From assembly GCF_045679555.1 (NCBI RefSeq), contig NC_092120.1:12575805-12639804 (forward strand): 64,000 nucleotides of DNA, in the 5' to 3' direction. Below are positions 9,270 to 23,689 of the stretch, piece by piece. The notes beneath the pieces were generated by a model. It had not been told where the DNA came from. It ran no database searches and saw only the letters and a list, made by a program, of their open reading frames with translations. This DNA comes from Salvelinus alpinus (lineage: Eukaryota > Chordata > Actinopteri > Salmoniformes > Salmonidae). Position 1 is the first letter of the stretch. The number at the start of each line of letters is the position of its first letter. The translations under genes and the position numbers were made by a program.

Positions 9270-11660
9270 ATGTCTGACATTATGTTAAACCTGGACTGTT
9301 CGGGCAGCAGTGGACCCTGTAAGGACTCATTGGGAAGCAACAAACACAAGGCATTCATCAACAGGCGGCGACTCTTGGAGAAAAAGGGTTACCTCAACAA
9401 AAAGCAGAACCAGCAAAATCGCAGACAGGGGAATAAACATCAGGGCCCACCTCCCTGGCACAATGGGGCCAATCGGCCATCTCAACCCAATGCTGCACAC
9501 AACAAAAGCATTGCTCACACGCAGAATACTCACAGTAAAAGTTCATATCGAATACCCAGGTCAGATCATGCTAGAAGTGTTGCTTCCAAGCCTGCATCAT
9601 CCACAAGCAGCTCAACATCTTTGACCATAACTGTGGAGAATTCCACCAATCCTGAGCAATCCACTTCGGCTATCACCCCGGGGCACCAACCCCCACCCAC
9701 CAGGACTGTTGCCCACTATGCCCCTGTCCCAAGTGGGTCGGCCCCCCTTTGTAACCCCCTGAAGTACCTTGCCTTGGACTGTGAGATGGTCGGCACGGGC
9801 CCCAAGGGTCGCAACAGTGAGCTGGCACGATGCAGTATTGTCTCCTATGATGGAGACGTGGTGTATGACAGGTACATCAAGCCCACCAATCCAGTCACTG
9901 ACTACCGGACTCGTTGGAGTGGCATCTCCTGGCATCAACTGGTCAAAGCCATGCCATTTCAACATGCCAGGAAGGAGGTAAGAAGGCTCCCGGAAGAGAA
10001 TGTTCAAAGGAGGATGAAAAATATGTTTTCCGGTTAACCTTTTTCTACCGTAAAGGACCTATGAGCATATCAAATTGGGTGTCAAATGAAAGCAAAGAGT
10101 CTATATTTTGGGGAAATGAAGGCATAGATACATTTTTCAAACATTATCCATCTTAAAAATGTGATATTAGCAAAGGCTTTGATTTCTGGATAAACAGATG
10201 GAAAAGGGGTCTTAGAAAACATATACCCGAAAAAGTCTTAAAAGGTATCAGAAATACATCAAAACACAGTAATGTTGAAGTAAAGACCCCTGCCAACTAA
10301 TATTAACACTTGTCATTCATTTTGAACTGGACTGTTTTTACAGCATGAGCGGTCATGAGTAGATGCGCTTGTTTTGAGATCAAAGCGAGAGCTACGTGTA
10401 GTGACGTGTGCATATTTGTTCATATACTTTGTTAGTGAGTTATTAGCCCAATTACAGATCATTTGTAGTCGACAATGGAGGATTGATTGCTTCCTACAAG
10501 AGCACAAAACGTGAGCATTTTCTTTGAAAAGCGAGTCAGGTAAATAGCTTTGTAGTGTTGTATTTTGAGACCGGCTTGAATAAGCTAAGTAGCCAATAGG
10601 CAGAGGGTAGCATAATTTGTCTGATTCACTGTAGCAATGGTATGGGAATAATTATGCATTTTATTTTGTAAAGTGGTTTCTTGTATCAAACAACACAACA
10701 TTTGTTGTCGTCTTGTCTGAAGGTCAAGTGGATTAACAGGTTAATGTCAAGCCCTGCATGTTTTTTTTTTCCAAAAGTCTCATGTAATGTAGGCCTATAT
10801 TGAACACCACACATTGGCTGCTACTGTTGATTTTTCTACTCACAGCAGCCTACTTGACCACTGTTAAAACTAACCTAAAGCGGGAACAGCATCAGTGTTC
10901 ACAGTAAACGTGCGCCGGAAGTTGCACTGAATTTTCACAACGTTCGAGTTTGCACTCAGCAGACCTGAAATTTGTTCAGTGATTTTAAAAAATTAGAGGG
11001 AACATTGGTGGTATGGTTTGTTAAACTTTGAAATCAATGGTTTTAGTTTGGCATACATTTTCAAGTGAAAAAACTGAGTCAAAGCGTAAATCTGTTACAG
11101 TGGAATTGCCCCTTAATCTATTCTATTTGGACCTTTGCTAAACTTGACCATGATATCATTTGATCTCTTATATGTATTCCCCCCTCCTATAGATACTGAA
11201 GATCCTTGCAGGAAAGGTGGTGATAGGGCATGCTGTCCATAATGACTTCAAGTCCCTGAGTTACAGTCACCCTGCTGTCTTAACGCGGGACACATCCCGC
11301 ATTCCTCTCCTCAACCAGAAGGCTGGCTTTCCAGAGAAAGATGTTGCCTCACTGAAAAGACTCACCAAGGCCCTGTTCAACCGCAACATCCAGGTGAGAA
11401 GAGACTTCTGATTGAAACGGGATTGATTTGAATATAATCTACAGTGATTCACTCTGGGTTGTTGTTTCTAGTCTCGACAAAAGTAGTAAGCTAATAAACC
11501 TCTTATTGTGTAGCTTATGTTATTTTGTAGTAACAAGGAATTCCCCTTGTGTTCTCAGACTGGGAAGAAGGGGCACTCGTCCGTGGAGGACGCCAAAGCC
11601 ACCATGGAACTGTACAAAGTTGTGGAGGTGGAGTGGGAGAGGACCTTAACCTCCAAATAA
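9270..11660 (+). CDS. isg20l2: Interferon-stimulated 20 kDa exonuclease-like 2, DEDDh 3'-5' exonuclease
   Basis: Three coding exons, 9270-9977, 11193-11393 and 11559-11660, join in frame to 336 residues (human protein 353). Residues 1-160 are basic and low-complexity ([15 protein letters not shown]; His/Pro/Ser-rich), consistent with the nucleolar-targeting tail of the family. The exonuclease fold follows. ExoI is [15 protein letters not shown] with Asp170 and Glu172, ExoII is GHAVHNDF with Asp254, and ExoIII is [14 protein letters not shown] with His309 and Asp314. All DEDDh catalytic residues are present. The mammalian protein trims the 3' end of 12S pre-rRNA during 5.8S rRNA maturation in the nucleolus; that role is known for the family and inferred here. 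The ATG at 9270 opens a frame with the usual N-terminus. An untranslated exon probably ends after the acceptor near 9093. The gene faces away from the mettl25b remnant. Confidence 0.93.
9978..11192 (+). other. First intron of isg20l2
   Basis: The intron has a gtaaga donor and an acceptor after 'cccctcctatag'. I recognise no transposon or nested gene in it. The reading frames inside it show no protein similarity. Confidence 0.6.
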
Positions 11661-12190
11661 AAAAAGCCAGAGATGGACTGAACTGGTGAAAGGGTTGAGA
11701 GATGGTATGGACGTATCATGTTTAACATAATTTTAACATTCAGAAATCACTATCAGGTCTTCCACTTCTCACCTCAGCCACTTCTGTCTCTTTTTCTACT
11801 TCCGTAAAAAAAAACAGTTGCCTTCAGGGTTGCAGTTGTTTATTTTGTGGTGGATGACCTATGGCACAAGATGGCAGTCTTCTGCCACAAGGGTGCAGTC
11901 TATTTTCTTGGTTTTATTAATTAATTCCTAATACAGTACTGTGATGTTTTTTTGCTTTGAATTGTCTAGAGTTATTTGTTCAGACATTTCTATTTTATAT
12001 ATTCAATTGTTAACATACAGTATCTCAGTACATCAAGTACATGTTCATTTTGACGGGTGAAAACAAAATCGATTTTAATATAACTGCAGTATAATGAAGA
12101 AATTGGTTTTAAACAAATATTGTAATGGCAAACATGGCAAAAAAGGAAATAAATGACCATTGCAAACTTTTAAGCCTACATTACTTATTG
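11661..12190 (+). other. 3' UTR and downstream flank of isg20l2
   Basis: AT-rich sequence follows the stop codon. An 'aaataaatgacc' stretch near 12149 can serve as a polyadenylation signal. No further gene is seen. Confidence 0.5.
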
Positions 12191-12194
12191 ATAT

Positions 12195-13375
12195 AATGAA
12201 TGGCGCCCAAGAACATGGCTGACGTTTTACATTCTCCCAATCAATTGTGCTATTTTGTTATTTTTTTTGCGTTTTGCGTAACTTTAAAAAAAACTTATTG
12301 TGTACATAATGTTGCTGCTACCGTATCTTATGACTGAAAAGAACTTCTGGACATCAGAAAAGCGATTACTCACAGCGGACTGGAAGAAACTTTTTCCTTT
12401 AACGAGTTCGACAAGAAGGATATCCTGCTTTCACTGGAACAGGCCCAGATCCACGCCTTTTGCGTGAAGAAAAGATGCCGGAAAAGGGGCCGCAGATCAA
12501 GCATCCTTCTGAGAATCCGGAGACGAGCGAGTTAACTCCCACTGCCTTCCATTCTTCTTGCTAACGTGCAATCATTGGAAAATAAAATTGATGACCTACG
12601 ATTAAGACTATCCTACAATAGTGGCCACAAAGCTCATCACTAAGCTAAGGACTCTGGGACTCAACACATCCCTCTGCAACTGGATCCTGGACTTCCTGAC
12701 GGGCTGCCCCCAAGTGGTAAGAGTAGACAACAACACGTCTGCCACGCTGATCCTTAACACTGGGGCCCCTCAGGAGTGTGTACTTAGTCCCCTCCTGTAT
12801 TCCCTGTTCACCCACAACTGTGTTGCCAAACACGACTCCAACACCATCATTAAGTTTGCTGACGACACAACAGTGTTGGGCCTGATCACCGACAACGATG
12901 AGACAGACTATAGGGTGGAGGTCAGAGAACTGTCAGTGTGTTGCCAGGACAACAACCTCTCCCTCAATGTGAGCAAGACTAAGGAGCTGATCGTTGACTA
13001 CAAGAGAAGGCGGTCCGAACAGGCCCCCCATTTACATCGACAGGGCTGTAGCGGAGCAGGTTGAGAGTTTCAAGTTCCTTGGTGTCCACATCCCCAACAA
13101 AATATCATGGTCCAAACACACCAAGACAGTTGTGAAGAGTGCATGACAAAACCTATTCTTTCTCAGGAAACTGAAAAGATTTGGCATGGGTCCCCAGATC
13201 CTCAAAAGGTTCTACAGCTGCACCATCGAGAGCATCCTGACCAGTTGCATTACCGCCTGGTATGGCAACTGCTCGGCATCTGGCCGTAAGGCGCTACAGA
13301 GGGTTGTGCGAATGGCCCACTACATCACTGGTGCCAAGCTTCCTGCCATCCAGGACCTACAGTTGAAGTCGGGAG
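12195..13375 (+). mobile_element. Internally deleted L2/CR1-group LINE, plus-strand piece
   Basis: The 5' part (12195-12620) matches the 5' region of the LINE seen inverted at 13376-14140, with the start of the endonuclease domain (LLANVQSLENKIDDLR in broken frame). It then jumps directly to the reverse-transcriptase domain at 12621 ([26 protein letters not shown] with the FADD catalytic box, [17 protein letters not shown]). The finger region and most of the endonuclease are missing. After 13064 the frame is broken but the familiar C-terminal blocks (CTIESILTSCITAWYGNCSA) continue to about 13340. There is no proper 3' tail. Confidence 0.8.
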
Positions 13376-14140
13376 TTTACATGCACAGAGTCAAATAAAG
13401 TTCGTTCAGGGCCATCGATGTGTCTGCTTCGGGGGGAATATATACGGTTGTGATTATAATCAAAGAGAATTCCCTTGGTAGATAATGCGGTCGACATTTG
13501 ATTGTGAGGAATTCTAAGTCAGGTGAACAGAAGTACTTGAGTTCCTGTATGTTGTTATGATCACACCCCGTCTCGTTAATCATAAGGCATACCCCCCGCC
13601 CCTCTTCTTACCAGAAAGATGCTTGTTTCTGTCGGCGCGATGCGTGAAGAAACCAGCTGGCTGCACCGACTCCGATAGCGTCTCTCGAGTGAGCCATGTT
13701 TCCGTGAAGCAAAGAACGTTACAGTCTCTGATGTCTCTCTGGAAGGCAACCCTTGCTCGGATTTCATCAACCCTGTTGTCAAGAGACTGGACATTGGCGA
13801 GTAGTATGCTAGGGAGTGGTGCGCGATGTCTCCGGAGCCTGACCAGAAGACCGCTTCGTTTGCCCCTTTTACGGCGACGTTGTTTAGGTTCGCCGGCTGG
13901 GATCAGATCCATTGTCCTGGGTGGAAGGCAAAACACAGGACCGCTTCGGGAAAGTCATATTCCTGGTCGTAATGATGGTGAGTTGACGTTGCTCTTATAT
14001 TCAGTAGTTCTTCCCGACTGTATGTAATAAAACCTAAGATTACCTGGGGTACCAATGTATGAAATAACACGTAAAAAAAAAAAAAATACTGCATAGTTTC
14101 CTAGGAACGCGAAGCGAGGCAGCCATCTCTGTCGGCGCCT
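13376..14140 (-). mobile_element. LINE 5' piece with AP-endonuclease domain start, minus strand
   Basis: On the minus strand, 13936-13580 encodes LANVQSLDNRVDEIRARV and VLCFTETWL, the beginning of an APE-type endonuclease. After a frame change, 13560-13380 encodes FLTIKCRPHYLPREFS and VYIPPEA, the next part of that domain. It belongs to the same family as the plus-strand piece next to it. The two pieces meet around 13376 in opposite orientation, suggesting nested insertion or rearrangement. Confidence 0.8.
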
Positions 14141-14144
14141 GCCC

Positions 14145-17100
14145 GGGTCAGGGTGTGAACCGTGTGCTACTGCCTTTGGCTGTTCTGTTTTCCCCCCTCC
14201 TTCTGTGAAGACCTATGCTAGGTATTCAAAGAGAACCGTTCTGTTCTTCTCATGTCAGCCTTGGCCTACCTCTATTGACCGAGCAGGCAACTGAAAACCA
14301 CGGTATCGCCACCGCTGGTGCCAGAGCTCCTGATGGCTAAATCTAGGACATTACACCTTCTCGCCAGAATGTACCAGTGATTCTGAGAGGGCATGCCACT
14401 CTATGCCAGTCTTCCCGGCTGCCACCCATTCACTGGTTACGTGGATCCTTGTTTTACATTGACGGACATCTTGACTCTTCACAATAACTATCCACTGAGG
14501 TTTAAAGACAATTCATTTCACAAAAAAACTTTGACTTGTTGGAGCTTTCCATCATTTCCTCCTATCAGATGGTTTTTACCATTTCATGTCAAGGAATAAA
14601 TTGTCTCTCATGCATATTCACTTGTAACTCCACTCCCACTTGTGTAGGCACCGCAGAGTGGACCTTTACAAATGGCAGAGAAGCCTGAGTTTTAAATTCT
14701 GCCACAAAATGCCTGGTAGGTACCATGGAGAGAAGTCATTGCGCAAGGTTGAGGAATGACCTATCAATGCATTCATCAGTGACACAGCTGAAGAAGTATG
14801 CAGTCTGTGAGATAAGTTAAACAGGTTCTCATTAATATTGATTTAAAAAGGCAGTAAAGTATTACAGCAGTGGAACAATCAGGTCAGTGATCAGATTTAA
14901 TCCCAGGTGGAATGCATGTCTTTGTGCCATGAAGGGATATAGCTGAATGAATTGGGAAACGTTGCCTGGAATGAAAGTATTCCCAGAGCAAGTTATTAAA
15001 GTTGTAACATACATGTATTTTCTGCAGTTATGTTTTGGCCCTCACATCATTATCAATTATACCATTGACATGGATGGTCGCAATAACCAAGAATGAACTA
15101 GACATTGGGTGGGAAGTGCATATCCATGCCTCTGGGCCTGCAGTCCAACAGCGGCGTCCGTCCCACTGGCTTCCCAGCACCCATGTTGACCGCCCCGCAC
15201 CATGCCTATATGTTAGATTCCTCCACAGCCCGCCACTCGGCCGCGACTGTCAGCTGAGCAAGGCTATGAACAAAGCCGTATTCACCCTCCCCTCTTACCA
15301 AGACCTCTTGCTCAGCACTACTACCATGCTATACCCACATTTCTAACTTCTGTCTGTTCATACCGTTGGACCATTAAAACCTCTGTGGGTGGCCAGCATC
15401 CACACTCTGTCCACAAGTGGTGAGCATAGCAGACATGAATCACAACTCTGACTCTGCAGCCTGTCTGCGAGAAAGCAAGGTCCTGCTTTGTGTCTAGTCG
15501 GAAATCTGTACATAATCGTTTCCCACATAATTTCAACCTGTATCATGTGTTTGACTTTTATAGGAAACTGGGTTAACTCTGATGGCTGTGAAAGGACAAA
15601 TAGTTCCTCCACATTCTCATATTGTTGTGCAAGTAATCCAATACAGGTCTTGATGAATCCCACAGAGATTTTGTTAAATTGGGAACTGAAATTGCATAAG
15701 CATCCAAATGGAACTCAAAGCAATGTGATTGTGACACTTGACCTTTGTTTGGCCTTTCATGTTGTCGATAGGTTGAGCAAAAATATCTGCTATCATCCAC
15801 ATGTTAATCAAGATTATCCCAGATTAATGACCCTTAATTAATCCCTTTGTGCAGGGGCACATACTGAGGATAATTTTAGATTGTTCACCATTAGCTGTTA
15901 ACCCTCAGTCTTGGATGAATTGCTATTTTCTTGAGAGCCTTGCAATATTTCAGGGGAGCTTATAGGAGGAGTATTTTAATGAAGATTTCCTCTCCTTTTT
16001 ATGAGTGATCAGCGATGGTCATAACTGGTCATATTCTTCATGACAGGCAATGAATAGGCCTAATCAAATCACCATGATATGTGCTCTTCTCACTGAATTT
16101 GGAGCGTTGAAACAAATTATTAAAGTGGTTTACAAGTTTGGTTGGTCAATTTAAACAGTTACACGATTGCTCAAAATAGAAAAATTGAAAAACCAACATA
16201 TTGAAGTGCTGTTTTCTTTTAATTGTATTATAGGTAACTGGAGTATGTGAATGGGTGCTGCTGGTAGCCTATAGGGCTCTATTGTAGTCCCACTGCAGCA
16301 TCCTCAGTGGTACCCTCTTCTGCGAGATGGTGTGGGATCGCAACTTTGAATTCAGGCTATTGACTTCTGATATTAATATCCCCTAAAGTGATTCCTTCAA
16401 CCTGCATGCTTGTGGGCGATTGATTTGTTATTTCCGTTATTAACCCCCCCCCCCCCCCCCAATCATCGCGCAAATGGGAAAGCGTTCTTGGTCGGAGGAA
16501 GAAAGTGGGCTGTTCAAGATTTTGGTGTGCATAATTCTCTGCCCCCCTATCCCAATCCCTCTTTACTTTGCTTCCTTCGCTGGCGGACGGAGCTCAAGTC
16601 GTTCTTTAGCTTTTTCAATTCAACTTGGGGAGCCTGACAACCCATTGTCTAATTTCATTCAAATTTGGTGGAAAAAATAATTATTAGAAGTTTCACCTGT
16701 CGAGTCTGCTTCAAAATACAAAGGTCCACAGAAAGGATACTTTGAGAGTGTCGTTTAAATGAGGTAGGTGATGGATTTGTAAATCATATATTTTTGGCAT
16801 GTCCTTGATAAATATAAGCATACATTTCTGTCGCAAAATAACACGTTTTGTTCATGAATTAGCCAACAAATGTTTTTTCGTTGTGTTAATCAAACTTAAA
16901 ATGCTCAATACATTTTGCCATAATTATAGCTATTTAGAGCTATTTCGAAAAACGTTTTAAACAATATAGTCTATATTTTTCGTCAGAAATATATAATTAA
17001 ATATTTTCTATCACCTCTTTTAGCCTACTGTTATTGCTATTCTGTAGGTCAAACTGACAATTTTATGGAAGTTTATTTTGATATAAAGTTATTTTGACTT

Positions 17101-17435
17101 ACCACGAGCCCACAATCTCAAGTATTCAATGTAAAATAACATTTTCCTCATGCATTGTTTGCTGAGCACAGTTAAGCAGGATCCAGACAGATTGTACCTG
17201 CTACAGTGCTGTGTAAGGATTCACTCCAAACTGATTTTATTAAGTAAATCGCATGGGGCAATGCACACTGTTGTTGTAGGCCTACTTGTACCTATAGAAA
17301 TACAAGTTGTACTGTACTCTAAACTGACTACATATGGACATTCTGTGACAGTGAATACAGCATATTTTCCCCAACCAACTACTGTATTGACATTAATACC
17401 AGTGGCTTTGTTTAAACATATTGATTAAGACATAC
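14145..17435. other. Long gene-poor stretch
   Basis: No coding exon, RNA gene or transposon is clearly recognised in these 3.3 kb. A C homopolymer of about 18 bases lies at 16443-16460. Short reading frames around 15035-15840 and 16410-16680 have no similarity that I recognise. Confidence 0.5.
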
Positions 17436-17461
17436 AGATCTCTGAACTGGAAAGGGAAAGG

Positions 17462-17590
17462 GAAAGGTGGAAACCTAGTCAGTTGCACAACTGAATGCAT
17501 TCAACTGAAATGTGTCTTCCGCATTTAACCCAACCCCTCTGAATCAGAGAGGTGCAGGGGGCTGCCTTAATCGACATCCAGCCCGGGAAC
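17462..17590 (-). mobile_element. SINE-like repeat with AvaIII-type ATGCAT core
   Basis: On the minus strand it reads 'ggttgggttaaatgcggaag' followed by 'ttgaatgcattcag'. This is a widespread salmonid repeat block containing the ATGCAT (AvaIII) site at about 17496. I cannot see a tRNA head, so family assignment is tentative. Confidence 0.45.
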
Positions 17591-18289
17591 AACTGCCTGT
17601 CAAAGGCTTGGACCTTTTGATGCCAGTTGATTTTTGAGTGGGCTAACACAGATGTTTTGTGGAATGTCAAGTGATAGTTACGTTGGAACAGGTAGCTAGT
17701 TGCTCTACACCTCTCACAGTCAGCATACCTATTTGGCTAGTTTTCTTCATAGTAAGGGGCACTTACAATGTATAGGCTATTTCATGACATCTCAGTGTTG
17801 ATTTATCAACACCTCTGTTTCTAAGTTGATGTTGTCGTTTTAAAAGAACTAACATCGACCCATACAGTATGTTGACCTAGTTAAGTACTATGCTCCAAGC
17901 AGGACCTTTCTGATACAGTATGTATGTCAACAAGCCTTGTACTTTTACATGGAAAAGTGGAACTGTAAACGTTTACGTGTGAGAGAGCCCCCCAAGCCCA
18001 GCCCCTGGATGTGCTCGTCACTCAAGCCCCAGGTAGGGACAGCCATGAGGAGCTCCCTGAAATATGAAGAGGGGTGTGAGGTGAGCAGAGGAAGTGACAC
18101 GCATGCCCTACCCAAGTGGACTCTACTGCATGGAGTGGAGGGAGAGAGAGAGAGCAGGGTGAGTGCATGACCACTCTGCTGTACAAGAAACAGAATAATT
18201 CACTTCTGTTTGTCAGCTTGAAACTTTTATAGTTTTTATATTTAAATATTCAGCCAACCAGTCACCGGAGAAACGATAAACAGGTCTGT

Positions 18290-18450
18290 CTCATAATATT
18301 AGCTGTTTAGCATACACTTTTATCCAAAGCGACTTACAGTCATGCAAGCATATACTGTATTTTCGTATGTGTGGCCCTTGTGGGAATTGAACCCACAAAC
18401 CTTGGCTTAGCAAGCCCCATGCTCTACCAACTGAGCCTCACAGGACCATT
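18290..18450 (-). mobile_element. tRNA-derived SINE
   Basis: Read on the minus strand, a tRNA-like head begins near 18450 with an A box (tggctcagttggtagagc) and a B box (ggttcaattcc). The tail 'gtaagtcgctttggataaaa' is shared by many fish SINEs of the V-SINE/CORE type. The head is degenerate and has no acceptor stem closing, so this is a SINE and not a working tRNA gene. Confidence 0.75.
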
Positions 18451-18459
18451 ATTATTATC

Positions 18460-19900
18460 TCTTCCATAAAGAAAGTAGAGGCTGATCAGAATAAAGGTGC
18501 ACTTTGATGACACTTAGCTGAGTTTTAACAGGGCCAGATAATGCCCTAGTTGTCAGCCTGACGTTACTGGTCTCTTAATCATGTTCCTATGTACGATCAA
18601 GTAGCTATATCCTCCTTGCAGCCTGACTGTCAAGACAGACACTTTGATGCTATGGTATCTGGGTTATCCTTCTCAGTTTGACTAACCTTGCAAATATGAC
18701 TGTCCATTGCAAATATGAGATCACTGGTTTCTAAATAGGTCATTGCACCATCTTCGTGCTGTTGACTGACGAGAGTAGACTGATTTGGTGTACTGCTGTG
18801 AGTGTTGCCACAGTTTGCCTTGACAGTCTCCCATAAGCCCTTTAAGCGCTCAGAAGCCCTACATTTCTGCCTAATCAGCCCGTGGCACAGGCTACAAATT
18901 GGCCAAGGCTCCCTCCCCCCCATCCACCTCCATGAGTCAGTCCCTTTGGCTGGAGTGGCTAACGGCTAAAGCTAATAGCAATATGGCTAATGTCACTCCT
19001 CAGCTGGACCTTCTGTTGTGTCCTGCCCTGCCGGAGGGGCACTGCTCAATCACGCCAAAGCTTCCTTCCTGTTGACTTTCTCTCTCTCTTTCCTCTCTTA
19101 GTGCACTCTGTACAATTTTGCCCCCCCCCCATCTCTCGCTCTCATAGCCCCTTTCTCATTCCCCCCCCACCCCCTTTTTTTGCTTCCTACCAGCCTGGGC
19201 CTGTGAGGGGGTATGAGTTGCCCCTAGAGATGGGCAGATGGAATCATTCGAGGTAACGCGAGGCAGAATTGGAGGATGGGCGTGGTGGTGGGGTGGAACG
19301 AGGCCGGGTAATGGAGGGTGGCAGACTGGCAACGGTGGTGGTCTGTGCCATTTCCATGAAAGGAGGGGCAGTCACTCAGATTCGGGAACTATACGAAAAT
19401 AATGACTAGGACAGCTGGTGTTTGATAAGCTACAGAGGAGAGAGGCTGTGTGGGAAAGGTGTCTGTGTTCGTGTATACGGTATCTCATTCTATTTGACCA
19501 TAGAGAGTGATGTATCAAACCATTACTTAAGCCAAAAGATAAATAATCTGTTACTAACCCTCATTGAATCAGTCCAAGAAAGTATAAGTCCACTTACAGA
19601 GGTACTTACCCACCCACACACTTCCCCCTTCCCACCACCATCATCCCCATCACCAACACTGTATACTGCAGTCCTTCAGCCTGAAATGACCTTTCTTGGT
19701 CAGACCAAGGTGAAGTCATTGGTTATTCCAGCCACTTGTGATGCACATCTAAGCACTTCTGAGGTTGCCTGGGATGCGTCCTCCCCTCTCTCTCTCTCTC
19801 CCCAGAGGAAGCCCTCTCCCTCTCTCCTTGGAGTATGGAAATGTGTCATGGCTAAGGGCCATGTGCCCAACACAGCAGGGAAGAAAACTACTGTGTGTGT
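18460..19900. other. Intergenic stretch with pyrimidine-rich tracts
   Basis: No gene is seen. C/T-rich tracts lie around 19080-19185 and 19780-19830, and a short GT tract at 19890-19905. Confidence 0.45.
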
Positions 19901-19904
19901 GTGT

Positions 19905-20190
19905 GTTAGAGTTTGGCGATATGAACAAAAATCCATATCATGATAAATTTACTGAATTATCATGATAATGATAAGTTGAACGATAAGTTTACAAGTTACT
20001 TTTTTATATTACACTTAAAACTACTTCTACCTCTTTGAATGTTGTGGCTACCATTGTCCCGTTTCATTTCAAACTTCACATTCCTCTAGTAAAGGCTACT
20101 TATCATTATTATCGATATCAGTAAAACGCCCTCGATAAATGTTTGGTTCGGTCTGTATCGATCATTTTGGGGTTTATTGTCCCAGCGCTA
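19905..20190. mobile_element. Degenerate 'gcgatat/gataa' miniature repeat
   Basis: The stretch starts 'agagtttggcgatatg' and is rich in 'cgataa' motifs. It ends 'ttattgtcccagcgctag'. This layout resembles a common fish miniature element that begins with a GGGCGATATGG-like end. The ends are too degraded to define a target duplication. Confidence 0.35.
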
Positions 20191-20605
20191 GTGTGTGTGT
20201 GTGTGTGTGGATATTGGGGGGTGGTGATGTTTTGGGGGTTGGGGGAAAGGAATACATATCAATGCTGTCTGCTTATATACTTCATTAACAGTCATAGGAT
20301 TGAGGAAGATTGAATGGAGGGTAATTGAGGAACTGTACAAAAAAGACTTCATTTTCCTAGAAACCGGAGCTGAGACAAGTAGGAGAGGGAAGGCTGCCAG
20401 TGTGACAGTTAATTTGCTTGTCCACATTCTCTCCATCTACTGTTATGGATACTGCCACAGATCTATCAGCTCCCCAATTTCATTTCAACTGACAGTTATG
20501 TGGATGAGTTACCCAATGATTTTCTTCACAGGTTCGAGACAGTTTTGTTCATGTGCAATTTACCAACTTCTATCTTCACCACTAATCTCCACTGTATTAT
20601 CAGAG

Positions 20606-20947
20606 TGTTACCACTTCCGCCGAAGTCGGTCCCTCTTCTTGTTCGGGCGGCGTTCGGCGGTTGACGTCACCGGCCTTCTAGCCATCGCCGATCCACTTTT
20701 CATTTTCCATTTGTTTTGTCTTTGTTTTATACACCTGGTTTCAATTCCCCAATTACATGTTCATTATTTAACCCTCTGTTTTCCCCATGGTTTTTGTGCG
20801 TGATTGTTTTATTTTAAGTTCGGTCCGATGTTTGTGGGCTTGGTATTACTTCATGTATTTGGACATTTTGAGTAAAGTTCCTTGTGCTACTCATCTCTGC
20901 TGTCCTGCGCCTGACTCCTCTGCACCAGCTACACCCAGATCCTTACA
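20606..20947 (+). mobile_element. Solo LTR of a Ty3/gypsy-type retrotransposon
   Basis: The block starts TGTTACCACTTCCG and ends CCTTACA, so it has the TG...CA ends of an LTR. CAGAG flanks it on both sides (20601-20605 and 20948-20952), a perfect 5-bp target duplication as expected for Ty3/gypsy integration. The sequence is the long-known salmonid type containing 'gttcgggcggcgttcggcgg' and no coding region. No internal part or second LTR is present, so it probably arose by LTR-LTR recombination. Confidence 0.75.
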
Positions 20948-21779
20948 CAGAGATCACACTCTAACAACCCCCATGTTTACTAATGGATTTACAGTTTATG
21001 TTATGCAATAGGTCACTGTACTTCAAACTTTGAAAAGAGTTTTACATGGGAACTTTGGGTAATTGATCATTAAGCAACAATCGGATTACTACAAAACCAA
21101 CATTAATTTCTGCCTTGATTTCTAGTTAATTTAGTTCTTCTTGACCTAATTCCAGTTCCTGATGTGATTTCCCACAATATCAGGATTCTATATAAAAGTG
21201 AAGCAACAATCCAGGCAGGCAGTGTAGTGTATAGGTTGAGATTCTCTTCCTCTAACCTCGTCACTGGTTGCTTGTAAAATAGCTTGTAAAAAATATTAAA
21301 AGGTCTGGATGTGACTTTTACAGTTAGTCGGCTTAATCTACCGTGGGCTGTCAGTAGACATTTCCTCCTGCTTCTCCATTTAGCGGAATCATCACTTCCT
21401 CCTAAGTCAAACTTTAGGACATCAAGACATTTGAATTACAGGGATATATCTGCAGATATAATAATTATAAAGATAATTGGCCTGATATACATGAATGCCA
21501 CCTACAGTACTAGATAGTTTAGGTTGAATAAAGAATTCACATTGACTATATAGCCGAAGTTAGACTTGCATTTGAATAAAGGCAATGTACTGTACACTGA
21601 GTGTACAAAACATTAATAATGCCTGTTCTGGCCATGACATAGACTGACCAGGTGAATCCAGGTGAAAGCTATGATCCCATATTGATGTGTAGATAATCAG
21701 TGTAGATGAAGGGGAGGAGACAAGTTAATTAAAGAAGGATTTTTAAGCCTTGAGAAAATGAAGACATGGATTGTGTATA

Positions 21780-23384
<1,605 letters not shown>

Positions 23385-23689
23385 TATGTGCCATACAAAG
23401 GGCAAGACAAAAGATTTAAGTGCCTTTGAACGGGGTATGGTAGTAGGTGCCAGGCTCACCAGTTTGTGTCAAGAACGGCAACGCTGCTGGGTTATTCACG
23501 CTCAACAGTTTCCCATGTGTATGAAGAATGGTCCACCACCCAAAGGACATCCAGCCAACTTGGAACGCTTTTGACACCTTGTAGAGTCCATGACCTGGCA
23601 AATTGAGGCTGCTCTGAGGGCAAAAGGGGTCTGATCAATAATAGGAAGGTGTTCTTAATGTTTTGTCCACTCAGTGTAGATTCTCTAAC

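Noticed and set aside
12195-14140. Classical 5' inversion of a LINE by twin priming
   Set aside because: The inverted 5' piece lies downstream of the sense polymerase piece, and the sense piece has its own 5' part.
14150-17430. Small frames (for example 15035-15346, 15488-15841, 16410-16680) as genes
   Set aside because: They have no recognisable domains, no supporting splice sites in phase and overlap on both strands in ordinary AT-rich DNA.
18360-18445. Possible tRNA gene
   Set aside because: A and B boxes are present, but the cloverleaf is not closed and a SINE tail follows, so it is a tRNA-derived SINE.
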